A stretch of 33,972 bases of DNA from CAYJAY01 sp964368445 (GCA_964368445.1 CAYJAY010000027.1:1-33972), one strand, 5' to 3'; shown: positions 22,864-33,140, counted from the stretch's first letter. The notes: generated by a model not told the origin, from the sequence alone. Numbers and translations are program-made.

Positions 22864-25191
22864 TTGAAGATTGCAGTAGGTTCTAGGTATATACAAAAAA
22901 GTTTATCAGATGTTTCGTATAAAATAAAGCCGCTTATACCCGCGCTTTCAAGACTAGCCGTCCAACTCGCGATGGTTGGAATGTCTTTTCTTGTGTCGCG
23001 AATTCCCGTTTACGAGGGCAACTGTCTTTTTGGCATAAGCTTTGTTGTAGGTTCGGCAAACAGCTATTCGCTGTCGGTTTTAATTGGTTTCATTTTAAAT
23101 GCGTGGTTTGGAGGAAACCTGATTGAAAACTCAACCTTTCTTGCGGCGGCGGGGGTAGCCGCTACAGTTAGAATTATTGTTAATTCAAACGCGAAAAAAA
23201 CAAAAACAAACAGCTTTGTTCCGTCGCTTATAGCCTGTCTTGTTTCGGTTGCCATCACCGAGATTTCAATTGTTATATTTTCCGAAACATTTTCTTTTAG
23301 AATGTTGGGGCTTCTTGTAAGCAAATCCGCGTTTATTTCCGCGTTTTCATACTTTTATTATATAGCGACAAACTACATAAACGACAGACATTTTACAAAG
23401 ATAGGAATGCAAGAGGGGTTTTGTTGTTCGTTTGCGTTTGCAACGATGTTGATGGCCCTTTACCCGATAAACATATCGGTTGTGTCGCTTGGACGAGTTG
23501 TGGCGTTTGCATTTGTTGTGTCAAGTTTTTATTTTTTAACCACAAAATTTTCAATAGCGGTTTCGGTTGCGGCTGCTTGTGCCGTTGTTTTTTCGGAACA
23601 TGAATTTGCGTTTGCTGCGCTAGGTCTTATTGCCGCGGGGACTATATCGTCGTTTGTAAAGGAAAAAGGACGCGCACTTTACGCCATAGTTTTTGTGTGC
23701 GGTGCTATAATGTTTTCCGCTACAAGCAATTCCCATTTCTATTCAATAGCGTATATAACCGAAGTAATAGTGGCTACCCTTGTTTTTTTGCTTATTCCGA
23801 TAAAGTATAAGGTTATCGAAAATTCGGGGATTAAGCTCCACAGAAGCGCCGCGCTTGCGGTTGAAAGCCGCCTTTTGTCGATGTCGGCGGCGATGAAAGA
23901 TATCTGTTCCATTTTAGAACGAAATCTAACCGAAACGGCAAAAAACAAAGAGATTGAAAAGCTTTACAACACGGCGGTCGATAAAGTTTGTAGAGGTTGC
24001 ACCCTAATGTCATACTGTTGGGTCAAATGTTACAACAACTCCACCGAAGCGTTAAACTCGATAACACCAATTCTTTCGGCGTCGGGGGAGGTGACGAAAG
24101 ATCAGGTTTTTTCGGCTTTTGACAATCGTTGTATAAACTGCTCGGAACTTTCCGAGATAATAAGTGAACAGTATTTAAAATACATAGAAACCCAAAGAAT
24201 AAACCGCAACGCTAAACTATTTAGAGGATTGTTAAAACGTCAGTTTCACGCGTTAAGTCAGATGCTTTCGTGCTCTGCAAAAGAACTTAGGAGCATGTAT
24301 GAATGGGACGAAAACGACAGTGCAAGGATATATATCTATGCCGAACGTCTCAGAATACCAATAGACACAGCGAGTTGTGTATACGACGCGGCACATCACC
24401 CGACAATTACAATAAGGCTTAAAAAGTCAATCGATGATCGTCTGTTGAAACGCTTTTCCGCGGCGATTTCAAGCGCCGTTGGGGTTACCCTTTCGCCACC
24501 GATAATAAAGAAAAACGCAAACTCTGTGACGCTTTTTTATTCGGAACAACCAAGGTATATTGTGCACACAGCGGTTTCCCAACGTGCCGCATACGGAGAA
24601 GTTTGTGGCGATGTATATACGGTTTTTGCCGACACAAAAGGAATTGTTCATTTGGTTCTTGCAGACGGAATGGGGACGGGGGAGCTTGCCGCAAAGGACG
24701 GTACCGTGTGCTGTGCTTTTATGAGACGGCTTATGGAAAACGGGTTTCCCGCTCTTCGAGCCGCCGAAATTGCAAACAGCACTATGTCGATGAAAGAGGA
24801 CAGCGAGTCGGCGTGTACGCTTGATTCGTTGAGTTTTGACATGTATTCCGGAAACATGTCGCTTTTCAAAGCGGGGGCGGCGCCCACCTATCTTTTCGGA
24901 GGGGGAGGGGTCAAAAAATTAAGCTATCCGACGCTTCCTGTCGGGATATTTTCCGAGGTGACGGGCAGAGAGTTTCGACATAAACTTATGCATGGAGACA
25001 TAATAGCGATGGTGTCGGACGGAACGATTGGTAACGACGGAAGTTTTATCGAGAAGATATTAAAAGAGCGAAGTGGCCAAAAGGCGGAGGATATATGTCT
25101 TGCGATTAAAGACCACGCGGTTATAAGAGGAGGAACTCCGGACGACGTGACGGTTATTGTTGCGAAGATTGAACAAAGCAAGTCTAGTTGA
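22864..25191 (+). CDS. spoIIE: stage II sporulation protein E, PP2C-type phosphatase
   Basis: The frame begins at TTG 22864, 8 bases after GGTGGTG; the next ATG (about 22972) lies inside the first membrane helices, so TTG is the better start. The 775-residue protein has about ten membrane helices (to about residue 320) and a central regulatory region with a cysteine cluster (Cys376, 379, 385, 389, then Cys423 and 426). The C-terminal PP2C phosphatase has ADGMGTGE with Asp601 and VSDGT with Asp719 as metal ligands. In sporulation SpoIIE localises to the polar septum and dephosphorylates SpoIIAA to release sigma-F in the forespore. All key residues are present, so the organism's lineage should form endospores. 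A terminator follows. Confidence 0.96.
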   Translation: MKIAVGSRYIQKSLSDVSYKIKPLIPALSRLAVQLAMVGMSFLVSRIPVYEGNCLFGISFVVGSANSYSLSVLIGFILNAWFGGNLIENSTFLAAAGVAATVRIIVNSNAKKTKTNSFVPSLIACLVSVAITEISIVIFSETFSFRMLGLLVSKSAFISAFSYFYYIATNYINDRHFTKIGMQEGFCCSFAFATMLMALYPINISVVSLGRVVAFAFVVSSFYFLTTKFSIAVSVAAACAVVFSEHEFAFAALGLIAAGTISSFVKEKGRALYAIVFVCGAIMFSATSNSHFYSIAYITEVIVATLVFLLIPIKYKVIENSGIKLHRSAALAVESRLLSMSAAMKDICSILERNLTETAKNKEIEKLYNTAVDKVCRGCTLMSYCWVKCYNNSTEALNSITPILSASGEVTKDQVFSAFDNRCINCSELSEIISEQYLKYIETQRINRNAKLFRGLLKRQFHALSQMLSCSAKELRSMYEWDENDSARIYIYAERLRIPIDTASCVYDAAHHPTITIRLKKSIDDRLLKRFSAAISSAVGVTLSPPIIKKNANSVTLFYSEQPRYIVHTAVSQRAAYGEVCGDVYTVFADTKGIVHLVLADGMGTGELAAKDGTVCCAFMRRLMENGFPALRAAEIANSTMSMKEDSESACTLDSLSFDMYSGNMSLFKAGAAPTYLFGGGGVKKLSYPTLPVGIFSEVTGREFRHKLMHGDIIAMVSDGTIGNDGSFIEKILKERSGQKAEDICLAIKDHAVIRGGTPDDVTVIVAKIEQSKSS

Positions 25192-25242
25192 CCGTTGAAA
25201 ATTGAAGAGCATAAAGTCTTGGGAGGCGATTTTGGAAGCCGC

Positions 25243-25292
25243 GGGACTGTCGCAAATGTAGATATCATTTGCGACAGTCCCCTTAGTTTTTT
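25243..25292 (+). terminator. strong intrinsic terminator after spoIIE
   Basis: GGGACTGTCGCAAATG (25243-25258) pairs perfectly with 25266-25281, a 16-bp stem with 7-base loop, followed by CTTAG and six T. It insulates rpoB from spoIIE. Confidence 0.88.
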
Positions 25293-25303
25293 AAAAAAAG
25301 ATG

Positions 25304-25333
25304 TTGACTTTCTGTGCAGATGTGTAGTACAAT
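25304..25333 (+). promoter_or_regulatory. sigma-A promoter of rpoBC and leader
   Basis: TTGACT (25304-25309) and TACAAT (25328-25333) with an 18-base spacer start a leader of about 150 bases before rpoB ATG 25489. The leader has no recognisable riboswitch or L10/L12-type element; GGAG stands 8 bases before the ATG. Confidence 0.7.
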
Positions 25334-25488
25334 AAAACAATTAGATTTTAATGTGGGTTATCATGCGCAATTGAAGAAAAAATGCCTAAAAAATGGATAT
25401 GTCTTTTGTGCATTGTGTCGAATTTGCGTGAATTATTTTTGTCAGAATAATATAACTTATATAATAAATATAAATAGGAGATAAATCT

Positions 25489-28400
25489 ATGGTTAATGTG
25501 CATCCGGTACAGTATGGGCGAACAGAAAGGCAGAGCTTCTCTCAAATCAGCGAAGTTTTGACGATGCCCAATCTTATCGAGGTTCAAAAGAAATCTTATC
25601 AATGGCTTTTGACCGAAGGCTTGAAGGAGGTTTTCAGGGACATTTCGGCTATCGAGGATTATATGGGAAACTTAGTTCTGGATTTTGTCGACTATCGTCT
25701 TGAAAACACCCCGAAATACACTGTAGAGGAATGCAAGGAGTGCGATGCGACATACAACGCACCACTTCGCGTTAAAGCAAGACTTTTTAATAAAGAAACG
25801 GGCGAAATTAAAGAACAAGAGATCTTCATGGGTGACTTTCCCCTCATGACAGACAGCGGAACTTTTGTTATCAACGGTGCGGAACGTGTTATAGTTTCGC
25901 AACTTGTGCGTTCTCCCGGAGTTTATTTTTCCGAAACAAGAGATAAATCGGGCACAAAGCTTTTCACGGCACAGGTTATACCAAACCGTGGAGCGTGGCT
26001 TGAGTATGAAACGGACAGCAACGACGTGTTTTATGTCCGTATCGACAAGAACCGAAAAATCCCGTTGACCGTTTTCCTTCGTGCCATAGGTCTTGGAACA
26101 AACCAAGAGATTCTTGAATATTTCGGCGAGGACGATAGAATTCTCGCAACGCTTGAAAAGGATACGACGGCGACCGAAGAAGAAGGTTTGCTTGAAACAT
26201 ACAGGAAGCTTCGCCCGGGCGAACCGCCAACGTATGACAGCGCAAGAACCCACCTGAACAATCTGTTTTTTGACGCAAGAAGATATGATCTTTCGCGTTT
26301 CGGACGTTACAACTACAATAAAAAACTCTGCTTAATGCCAAGAATTATGAACTGTGTTGCGGCGCGTGACGTAATCGCTCCGCTAACGGGCGAAATCTTG
26401 GTTTCGGCCGGCGAAACAATAACAAGAGAAACAGGAAACGAGATAGTTAAAAACGGCGTTAATCTTGTACACTTAACGGTTCAAGGCCCCGAGGGAGAAC
26501 CAAAAGAAATCAAAGCATATTCCAACAACATGGTTAAAATCTCTGATTTTGTCGACCTTGGATATGGTGACGACAAAGAGGCAGAGAAAAAAGCGTTTGA
26601 GGATCTTGGAATAAACGAAAAGGTTTATTTCCCGGTACTTAAAGAGGTTCTTGAAGCCGCCGATGACGATATAAAAGAAATTAAAGCGTTGCTTGTTAAA
26701 AGAGCGGACGAGCTTATACCTAAGCATGTTTTGATAGACGACATCTTGTCTTCGGTTAACTATCTCAACGGAATTGCATACGGAGTCGGAACGGTGGACG
26801 ACATCGACCATCTCGGCAACAGGCGTATTCGTTCGGTTGGCGAACTTCTTCAAAACCAGTTTAGAATTGGTTTTTCGAGAATGGAACGCGTTATACGCGA
26901 AAGAATGACACTTCAAGCAGGTGAGATGGAAAACATCACACCCCAAGTTCTCATAAACATTCGCCCTGTGGTTGCGGCTATTAAAGAATTCTTTGGAAGC
27001 AGCCCGCTTTCACAGTTCATGGATCAAACAAATCCGCTTGCGGAACTCACACACAAACGTCGTCTTTCAGCTCTAGGACCCGGTGGTCTTTCGAGGGACA
27101 GGGCAGGGTTCGAGGTTCGTGACGTTCATTACAGCCACTATGGCCGCATGTGCCCCATCGAAACCCCTGAAGGCCCGAACATCGGACTAATTTCATACCT
27201 TGCGACGTTTGCAAGGATAAACGAATATGGATTTATCGAAGCCCCCTACCGTAAGGTGGACAAAGAAACCGGCGTTGTAAGCAGCGAAGTCATGTATATG
27301 ACAGCGGATGTCGAGGACGAATATGTTGTGGCACAAGCGAACGAACCGCTCGATGACGAGGGACGCTTTGCAAGAAAACGTGTAAACGCACGTCGTCGCG
27401 ACGAGATTATAGAAACTTCGCGCGAAAAAGCCGATTTCATGGACGTTTCACCAAAAATGGTTGTGTCGGTTGCGACCGCCATGATACCGTTCCTTGAAAA
27501 CGACGACGCAAACCGCGCGCTCATGGGCTCCAACATGCAACGACAAGCCGTGCCGCTTCTCATTCCGCAAGCTCCGATTGTCGGAACCGGAATGGAACAC
27601 AAAGCCGCGATGGATTCGGGCGTTGTTGTTATAGCAAAAAAAGACGGAATAGTCAAAAGCGCAAGCGCAAGCAAAGTCGTCGTCACCGATTCAAACGGCG
27701 AAGACACAAGCTATAAAGTTATCAAATTCTTGCGCTCCAACCAAGGAACCTGTTTCAACCAGCGTGTTGCGGTTAAAGTTGGCGACAGAATTAAAGCGGG
27801 CGACCTTATAGCGGACGGTCCCGCGACCGACCAAGGCGAGATTTCACTCGGTAAAAACGTTCTTATCGGATTCATGACGTGGGAAGGTTACAACTACGAA
27901 GACGCTGTTTTGATAAACGAAAAGATAGTTCGCGACGATGTGTTTACTTCGATGCATATCGAGGAATATGAAATTGAAGCTCGTGACACGAAACTAGGCC
28001 CCGAAGATATCACAAGAGAGATTCCAAACGTCGGCGAAGATGTTCTTAAAGACCTTGACGAACGCGGAATCATCCGTGTCGGCGCAGAGGTTAGATCGGA
28101 AGATATCCTTGTCGGTAAAGTCACCCCGAAAGGTGAGACCGAGTTTACGTCGGAGGAACGCCTCCTTCGCGCAATCTTCGGCGAAAAAGCACGAGAAGTT
28201 CGCGACACTTCGCTTCGCGTTCCGCACGGTGAATATGGAATCGTTGTCGATGTCAAGGTGTTTACCCCTGAAAACTGTGACGAACTTAACCCGGGCGTTA
28301 ACATGGTGGTTCGTTGTTACATCGCACAAAAGAGAAAGATTTCTATAGGAGATAAAATGGCGGGACGTCACGGAAACAAAGGTGTTGTCTCAAGAATTCT

Positions 28401-29301
28401 TCCCCAAGAAGACATGCCGTTCTTGCCGGACGGAACCCCTCTTGACATCGTTTTGAACCCGCTTGGTGTTCCTTCTCGAATGAACATCGGACAGGTGCTT
28501 GAGGTCCATCTGGGTCTTGCGGCTAGCAACCTCGGCTGGAAGATAGCAACCCCCGTTTTTGACGGCGCGAACGAACAGGACATTCGCGATTGCTTGGCCG
28601 AGGCCGGACTTGACAGCGACGGAAAGACATGGCTGTATGACGGAAGAACGGGCGAACGTTTCGACAACAGGGTCACGGTTGGATATATGTACTTCCTTAA
28701 ACTCCACCACCTTGTCGACGATAAAATCCACGCACGTTCAACAGGCCCGTATTCGCTCGTAACTCAACAACCTCTCGGCGGTAAAGCCCAGTTCGGCGGA
28801 CAGCGTTTCGGCGAGATGGAGGTTTGGGCACTCGAGGCATACGGCGCGGCTTATACGTTGCAAGAGATCTTGACAGTTAAATCTGACGATGTTGTGGGAC
28901 GTGTTAAGACATACGAATCGATAGTTAAAGGTAAAAATATTCCGAAATCGGGAATTCCCGAATCGTTCAGGGTTTTGATTAAAGAACTTCAATCGCTGGC
29001 TCTTGATGTCATGGTTTTGGACAGCGAAGGCGAAGAAATTGATCTTAAACAAAACTTCGACGACGAAGAGATTGGGGTAGCTCCGATGAAGAGCGAGCTT
29101 GAGACGGTTGTGGTTGAAACGGAACTCGAAGAAGGCTATCAAACCGAAGAAATCGAGCCGGAAGACGACATTTTCGAACAAGAAGTTGACGAACAAGCTT
29201 TTGACGGAAACATTGAGGATGACGAAGATGAGTTTATAGAAGATGAACCGTTTGAACTTGACGAGGTTGACTTCATTAAAACCGAAAACGAGGACTTTTA
29301 G
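25489..29301 (+). CDS. rpoB: RNA polymerase beta subunit
   Basis: ATG 25489 follows AGGAGA; the product has 1270 residues. The rifampicin region (SPLSQFMDQTNPLAELTHKR) keeps Gln509, Asp512, His522 and Ser527, equal to E. coli 513, 516, 526 and 531, so the predicted state is rifampicin-sensitive. RAGFEVRDVHYSHYGRMCP, GDKMAGRHGNKGV and KAQFGGQRFGEMEVWALEA are the catalytic-core landmarks. After the core, from about residue 1185, comes an acidic tail of about 86 residues with some 38 Asp/Glu. The B. subtilis tail is acidic as well but shorter. It assembles with RpoC, encoded 71 bases downstream, and shares its transcript. Unlike most bacteria, rplK-rplA-rplJ-rplL do not precede it here. Confidence 0.98.
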   Translation: MVNVHPVQYGRTERQSFSQISEVLTMPNLIEVQKKSYQWLLTEGLKEVFRDISAIEDYMGNLVLDFVDYRLENTPKYTVEECKECDATYNAPLRVKARLFNKETGEIKEQEIFMGDFPLMTDSGTFVINGAERVIVSQLVRSPGVYFSETRDKSGTKLFTAQVIPNRGAWLEYETDSNDVFYVRIDKNRKIPLTVFLRAIGLGTNQEILEYFGEDDRILATLEKDTTATEEEGLLETYRKLRPGEPPTYDSARTHLNNLFFDARRYDLSRFGRYNYNKKLCLMPRIMNCVAARDVIAPLTGEILVSAGETITRETGNEIVKNGVNLVHLTVQGPEGEPKEIKAYSNNMVKISDFVDLGYGDDKEAEKKAFEDLGINEKVYFPVLKEVLEAADDDIKEIKALLVKRADELIPKHVLIDDILSSVNYLNGIAYGVGTVDDIDHLGNRRIRSVGELLQNQFRIGFSRMERVIRERMTLQAGEMENITPQVLINIRPVVAAIKEFFGSSPLSQFMDQTNPLAELTHKRRLSALGPGGLSRDRAGFEVRDVHYSHYGRMCPIETPEGPNIGLISYLATFARINEYGFIEAPYRKVDKETGVVSSEVMYMTADVEDEYVVAQANEPLDDEGRFARKRVNARRRDEIIETSREKADFMDVSPKMVVSVATAMIPFLENDDANRALMGSNMQRQAVPLLIPQAPIVGTGMEHKAAMDSGVVVIAKKDGIVKSASASKVVVTDSNGEDTSYKVIKFLRSNQGTCFNQRVAVKVGDRIKAGDLIADGPATDQGEISLGKNVLIGFMTWEGYNYEDAVLINEKIVRDDVFTSMHIEEYEIEARDTKLGPEDITREIPNVGEDVLKDLDERGIIRVGAEVRSEDILVGKVTPKGETEFTSEERLLRAIFGEKAREVRDTSLRVPHGEYGIVVDVKVFTPENCDELNPGVNMVVRCYIAQKRKISIGDKMAGRHGNKGVVSRILPQEDMPFLPDGTPLDIVLNPLGVPSRMNIGQVLEVHLGLAASNLGWKIATPVFDGANEQDIRDCLAEAGLDSDGKTWLYDGRTGERFDNRVTVGYMYFLKLHHLVDDKIHARSTGPYSLVTQQPLGGKAQFGGQRFGEMEVWALEAYGAAYTLQEILTVKSDDVVGRVKTYESIVKGKNIPKSGIPESFRVLIKELQSLALDVMVLDSEGEEIDLKQNFDDEEIGVAPMKSELETVVVETELEEGYQTEEIEPEDDIFEQEVDEQAFDGNIEDDEDEFIEDEPFELDEVDFIKTENEDF

Positions 29302-29372
29302 AATTAATGTTTAAAATTCCTATTAAAAAAACTATCCCTTTCAAATCTAAACATTGGAGGATTCGTATATAA

Positions 29373-32300
29373 ATGGAACACAGCGTTTTTGAATCGATTA
29401 AAATAGGTTTAGCTTCCCCCGACAAGATAAGAGAATGGTCGTATGGAGAAGTAAAAAAACCCGAAACAATTAACTACCGCACACTTAAACCCGAACGCGA
29501 CGGTCTTTTCTGTGAAAAGATTTTTGGGCCGACAAAAGATTGGGAGTGTCATTGCGGAAAATATAAAAAACTAAGATTTAGGGGCAAAATCTGCGAACGT
29601 TGCGGAGTTGAGGTCACTAAATCAAAGGTTCGCCGTGAAAGAATGGGGCACATTGAACTTGCTGCCCCCGTTTCACATATATGGTATTTTAAAGGAATAC
29701 CGTCAAGAATAAGCCTTGTTCTCGACATAACGCCTAGAGACCTTGAAAGAGTTTTGTATTTCGCGTCGTACATCGTAACCGATCCCGGTTTTACGCCGCT
29801 TGAAGAAAGACAACTTCTTAACGAGAGCGAATATCGCGACATGCGTGAGCGCTATGAAGATGAATTTTCTGCTTCGATGGGAGCAGAGGCTATTAAAGAA
29901 CTGCTAGAAAAGATCGATCTTGCAAAACTTTCGGACGAACTTAAAGAACTTCTTGAAACGGCTTCGGGTCAAAAAAAGGTTCGCTATCTTAAAAGACTTG
30001 AAGTTATCGAGGCTTTTAAGATTTCGGGAAATCGTCCGGAATGGATGATACTAGAAGTTGTCCCGGTCATTCCCCCCGACATTCGCCCTATGGTTCAACT
30101 TGATGGCGGAAGGTTTGCAACTAGTGATCTTAACGACCTTTACAGACGTGTAATAAATAGAAACAATCGCCTTAAGAGACTACTTGAACTCGGCGCGCCC
30201 GACATTATTGTGCGCAACGAAAAAAGAATGCTCCAAGAAGCGGTCGACGCGCTTATAGACAACGGCAGAAGGGGACGCCCGGTAACAGGCCCTAACAACC
30301 GTCCGCTTAAATCGCTTTCCGACATGCTTAAAGGAAAACAAGGACGTTTCCGTCAAAACCTTCTCGGAAAACGTGTTGACTATTCGGGACGTTCGGTTAT
30401 CGTTGTAGGACCGGAACTTAAAATATACCAATGTGGTCTACCAAAAGAGATGGCTCTTGAACTGTTCAAACCGTTTGTTATGAAACTTATAGTTGAATAC
30501 AAGGTAACAACAAACATTAAGAGTGCGCGTAAAATGGTTGAACGCATGCAACCCGAAGTTTGGGACGCGCTCGAAGAGGTTATTAAAGACCATCCGGTTC
30601 TTTTAAACCGTGCGCCAACGCTCCACCGTCTTGGTATCCAAGCGTTTGAACCTGTTTTGGTTGAAGGGCGTGCGTTGAAACTGCATCCACTCGTTTGTAC
30701 GGCATACAACGCCGACTTCGACGGAGACCAAATGGCGGTTCACGTTCCGCTTTCGGCAGAAGCACAAGCGGAAGCGCGTTTCCTTATGCTTGCGGCAAAC
30801 AACCTTTTGAAACCGTCCGACGGACGCCCTGTTGCCGTACCGACACAGGATATGGTTCTCGGAGCATACTATCTTACCATTAAAGAAGATTTCGCGCTTG
30901 ACAAAGAACAAACAGCAAACACAGATATTGATTCTCTTAAAAGATATACATCTAAAGAAGATGTTGCCAAAGCACTTTATGTAGGCGAAGTTAAATTTAA
31001 AGAGATGATTAAATATACCCCGAGCGACGTAGAAAAAGCCGAAAATGACATTTCGGACGACGAGATTGTAACAACCGTTAACAGGGTTATGCCCAAAACT
31101 TTCTCGAACGAAGACGAGGCTATTCTTGCGTATCAAGACAACAGAATTACTCTTCATGAGAGAATCCGAATTAGGGTGACAAAAGAGATAGGCGGCGAAA
31201 TGTTAACCGGAATTATCGACACGACTGCCGGTAGAATGATCTTTAACCAACCTATCCCACAGGATCTTGGATATTGCGACAGAACTAATCCGAAAACTCG
31301 CTTAAACTTTGAGATAGATTTCCTTGTTGGCAAAAAACAACTCGGAAAGATTGTTGATGAGTGTATTCGTGTTCACGGAACGGCGGTCACAGCAAAGGTT
31401 CTCGACCTTGTTAAATCACTTGGGTTCAAGTATTCGACAAAAGGCGCTATAACCGTTTCTATCTCAGACGTTGTTATTCCGCCACAGAAAAAAGAATTGA
31501 TCGAAGAAGCTGAAGAAAAAATCGATCAAATAACCCTTAAATACCAAAGGGGTCTCATATCGGACAACGAAAGATATGACGGAATTATCAAAACATGGAG
31601 TGAAACGACCGACAAAGTATCGTCCGCTCTTAACAACAACCTTTCAAAGAGAAACCCGATCTTTATGATGGCGGACAGTGGTGCTCGCGGAAGCTCGGCA
31701 CAGATTAAACAGCTTGCGGGTATGCGCGGACTCATAGCCAACACATCGGGTAAAACTATCGAGATCCCAATTCGCGCCAACTATCGTGAAGGTCTCAACA
31801 TTCTAGAATACTTCATCTCGTCGAGGGGTGCGCGTAAAGGTCTTGCGGATACTGCGCTTAGAACCGCCGACTCGGGATATCTTACACGCCGTCTTGTTGA
31901 CGTTTCGCAAGATGTCATCATTCGCGAGTTCGATTGTGGAACAAAAGAGGGAATTCTTGTTGCCGACATCAAAAACGGCAATGAAATTATCGAAAGTTTT
32001 GAAGAACGACTAATCGGAAGGTACACAGTAGACGACATAAAACACCCTGAAACAGGGGAGGTTGTCGCGTCGACCGAAGTTATGATAACGGCGGACATTG
32101 CGAAAAAAGTTGTTGCGGCCGGCGTAACAAACGCTCTTCTTCGCTCAACGCTTAACTGTTCAAGTAAGTTTGGCGCGTGTGCAAAATGCTATGGCGCAAA
32201 CCTTGCCAACGGTAAACCGGTAGGGCTTGGCGAAGCGGTTGGAATCATCGCGGCTCAATCTATCGGAGAACCGGGAACACAGCTTACCATGAGAACGTTC

Positions 32301-33140
32301 CACACCGGCGGTATAGCCTCGACAGAGGATATCACACAAGGTCTTCCGCGTGTTGAAGAGTTGTTTGAGGGTCGTCGCCCGAAACCGCAACATCTCGCTA
32401 TTTTGACCGAGATTGCCGGAACGGTTCACATCGACGAAAGCAAGAAAAACAGGTTTGCCGTTGTTAACGGCGAAGACGAATTCGGAGTGCCTGTCGAAAG
32501 AAGTTATCTAATCCCCTATGGGGTTGGGCTTAAAGTTGCAGAGGGTTCAAAAGTTGAGGTTGGCGACATGTTAACCGAAGGTCTTGCAAACCCCCACGAC
32601 ATCCTTGCAATTAAAGGAAAACTTGCGGTGCAAGATTATCTTATCGAAGAAGTTCAAAGGGTCTACCGTTTGCAAGGTGTTGATATCAACGATAAGCACA
32701 TCGAAGTTATTGTACGCCAGATGATGCGCAAAGACAGAATTCTCGAACCGGGCAGTAGCCACCTTCTTGGCGGAACGCTTGTGGATAAAAACGAAATAGC
32801 TCTTGTCAACGCAAAGCTTAAAGAAAGAATGGAAAATGGTGAAGAGGGGCTTATGCTCGTCACGACCGAACCGGTTCTTCTCGGAATAACAAAAGCTTCG
32901 CTTGCGACCGACAGCTTCCTTTCGGCGGCATCGTTCCAAGAAACGACAAGGGTTCTAACCGATGCGGCGATTAAAGGAAAAACCGACCCGCTTCTCGGAC
33001 TTAAAGAGAACGTTATCATAGGTAAACTTATACCTGCCGGAACGGGACTTGAAAAGTTCAACAAAGCGTCGTACGAAGAGGTTGAAAAACCCTCCGTTAT
33101 AGTTTCTGAAGAAGTTTTAAGCATGTCAAATTTAGTTTAA
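29373..33140 (+). CDS. rpoC: RNA polymerase beta' subunit
   Basis: ATG 29373 is preceded directly by an in-frame TAA, so it is the first possible ATG; GGAGG stands 12 bases upstream, a rather long spacing. The N-terminal zinc site has Cys59, Cys61, Cys74 and Cys77. The catalytic loop NADFDGDQ puts the Mg-binding aspartates at 448, 450 and 452. The second zinc site is in LNCSSKFGACAKCYG, and the bridge helix/trigger loop follows (GIIAAQSIGEPGTQLTMRTF). The 1255-residue length is usual for Firmicutes and no intein is present. It is transcribed with rpoB. A weak 8-bp pairing (AATGTTTA at 29306 with TAAACATT at 29348) flanks the intercistronic space just before the ribosome binding site. Confidence 0.98.
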   Translation: MEHSVFESIKIGLASPDKIREWSYGEVKKPETINYRTLKPERDGLFCEKIFGPTKDWECHCGKYKKLRFRGKICERCGVEVTKSKVRRERMGHIELAAPVSHIWYFKGIPSRISLVLDITPRDLERVLYFASYIVTDPGFTPLEERQLLNESEYRDMRERYEDEFSASMGAEAIKELLEKIDLAKLSDELKELLETASGQKKVRYLKRLEVIEAFKISGNRPEWMILEVVPVIPPDIRPMVQLDGGRFATSDLNDLYRRVINRNNRLKRLLELGAPDIIVRNEKRMLQEAVDALIDNGRRGRPVTGPNNRPLKSLSDMLKGKQGRFRQNLLGKRVDYSGRSVIVVGPELKIYQCGLPKEMALELFKPFVMKLIVEYKVTTNIKSARKMVERMQPEVWDALEEVIKDHPVLLNRAPTLHRLGIQAFEPVLVEGRALKLHPLVCTAYNADFDGDQMAVHVPLSAEAQAEARFLMLAANNLLKPSDGRPVAVPTQDMVLGAYYLTIKEDFALDKEQTANTDIDSLKRYTSKEDVAKALYVGEVKFKEMIKYTPSDVEKAENDISDDEIVTTVNRVMPKTFSNEDEAILAYQDNRITLHERIRIRVTKEIGGEMLTGIIDTTAGRMIFNQPIPQDLGYCDRTNPKTRLNFEIDFLVGKKQLGKIVDECIRVHGTAVTAKVLDLVKSLGFKYSTKGAITVSISDVVIPPQKKELIEEAEEKIDQITLKYQRGLISDNERYDGIIKTWSETTDKVSSALNNNLSKRNPIFMMADSGARGSSAQIKQLAGMRGLIANTSGKTIEIPIRANYREGLNILEYFISSRGARKGLADTALRTADSGYLTRRLVDVSQDVIIREFDCGTKEGILVADIKNGNEIIESFEERLIGRYTVDDIKHPETGEVVASTEVMITADIAKKVVAAGVTNALLRSTLNCSSKFGACAKCYGANLANGKPVGLGEAVGIIAAQSIGEPGTQLTMRTFHTGGIASTEDITQGLPRVEELFEGRRPKPQHLAILTEIAGTVHIDESKKNRFAVVNGEDEFGVPVERSYLIPYGVGLKVAEGSKVEVGDMLTEGLANPHDILAIKGKLAVQDYLIEEVQRVYRLQGVDINDKHIEVIVRQMMRKDRILEPGSSHLLGGTLVDKNEIALVNAKLKERMENGEEGLMLVTTEPVLLGITKASLATDSFLSAASFQETTRVLTDAAIKGKTDPLLGLKENVIIGKLIPAGTGLEKFNKASYEEVEKPSVIVSEEVLSMSNLV

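Noticed and set aside
25416..25422. Perfect Spo0A box TGTCGAA in the rpoB leader
   Set aside because: A 7-base match is expected by chance at this length, it lies downstream of the promoter, and rpoB is not a known Spo0A target.
25672..26253. 193-residue frame antisense to rpoB
   Set aside because: Overlaps a universally conserved gene and has shadow-type composition.
30603..31157. 184-residue frame antisense to rpoC
   Set aside because: Same reason: Phe/Cys/Arg-rich complement of rpoC, no ribosome binding site.
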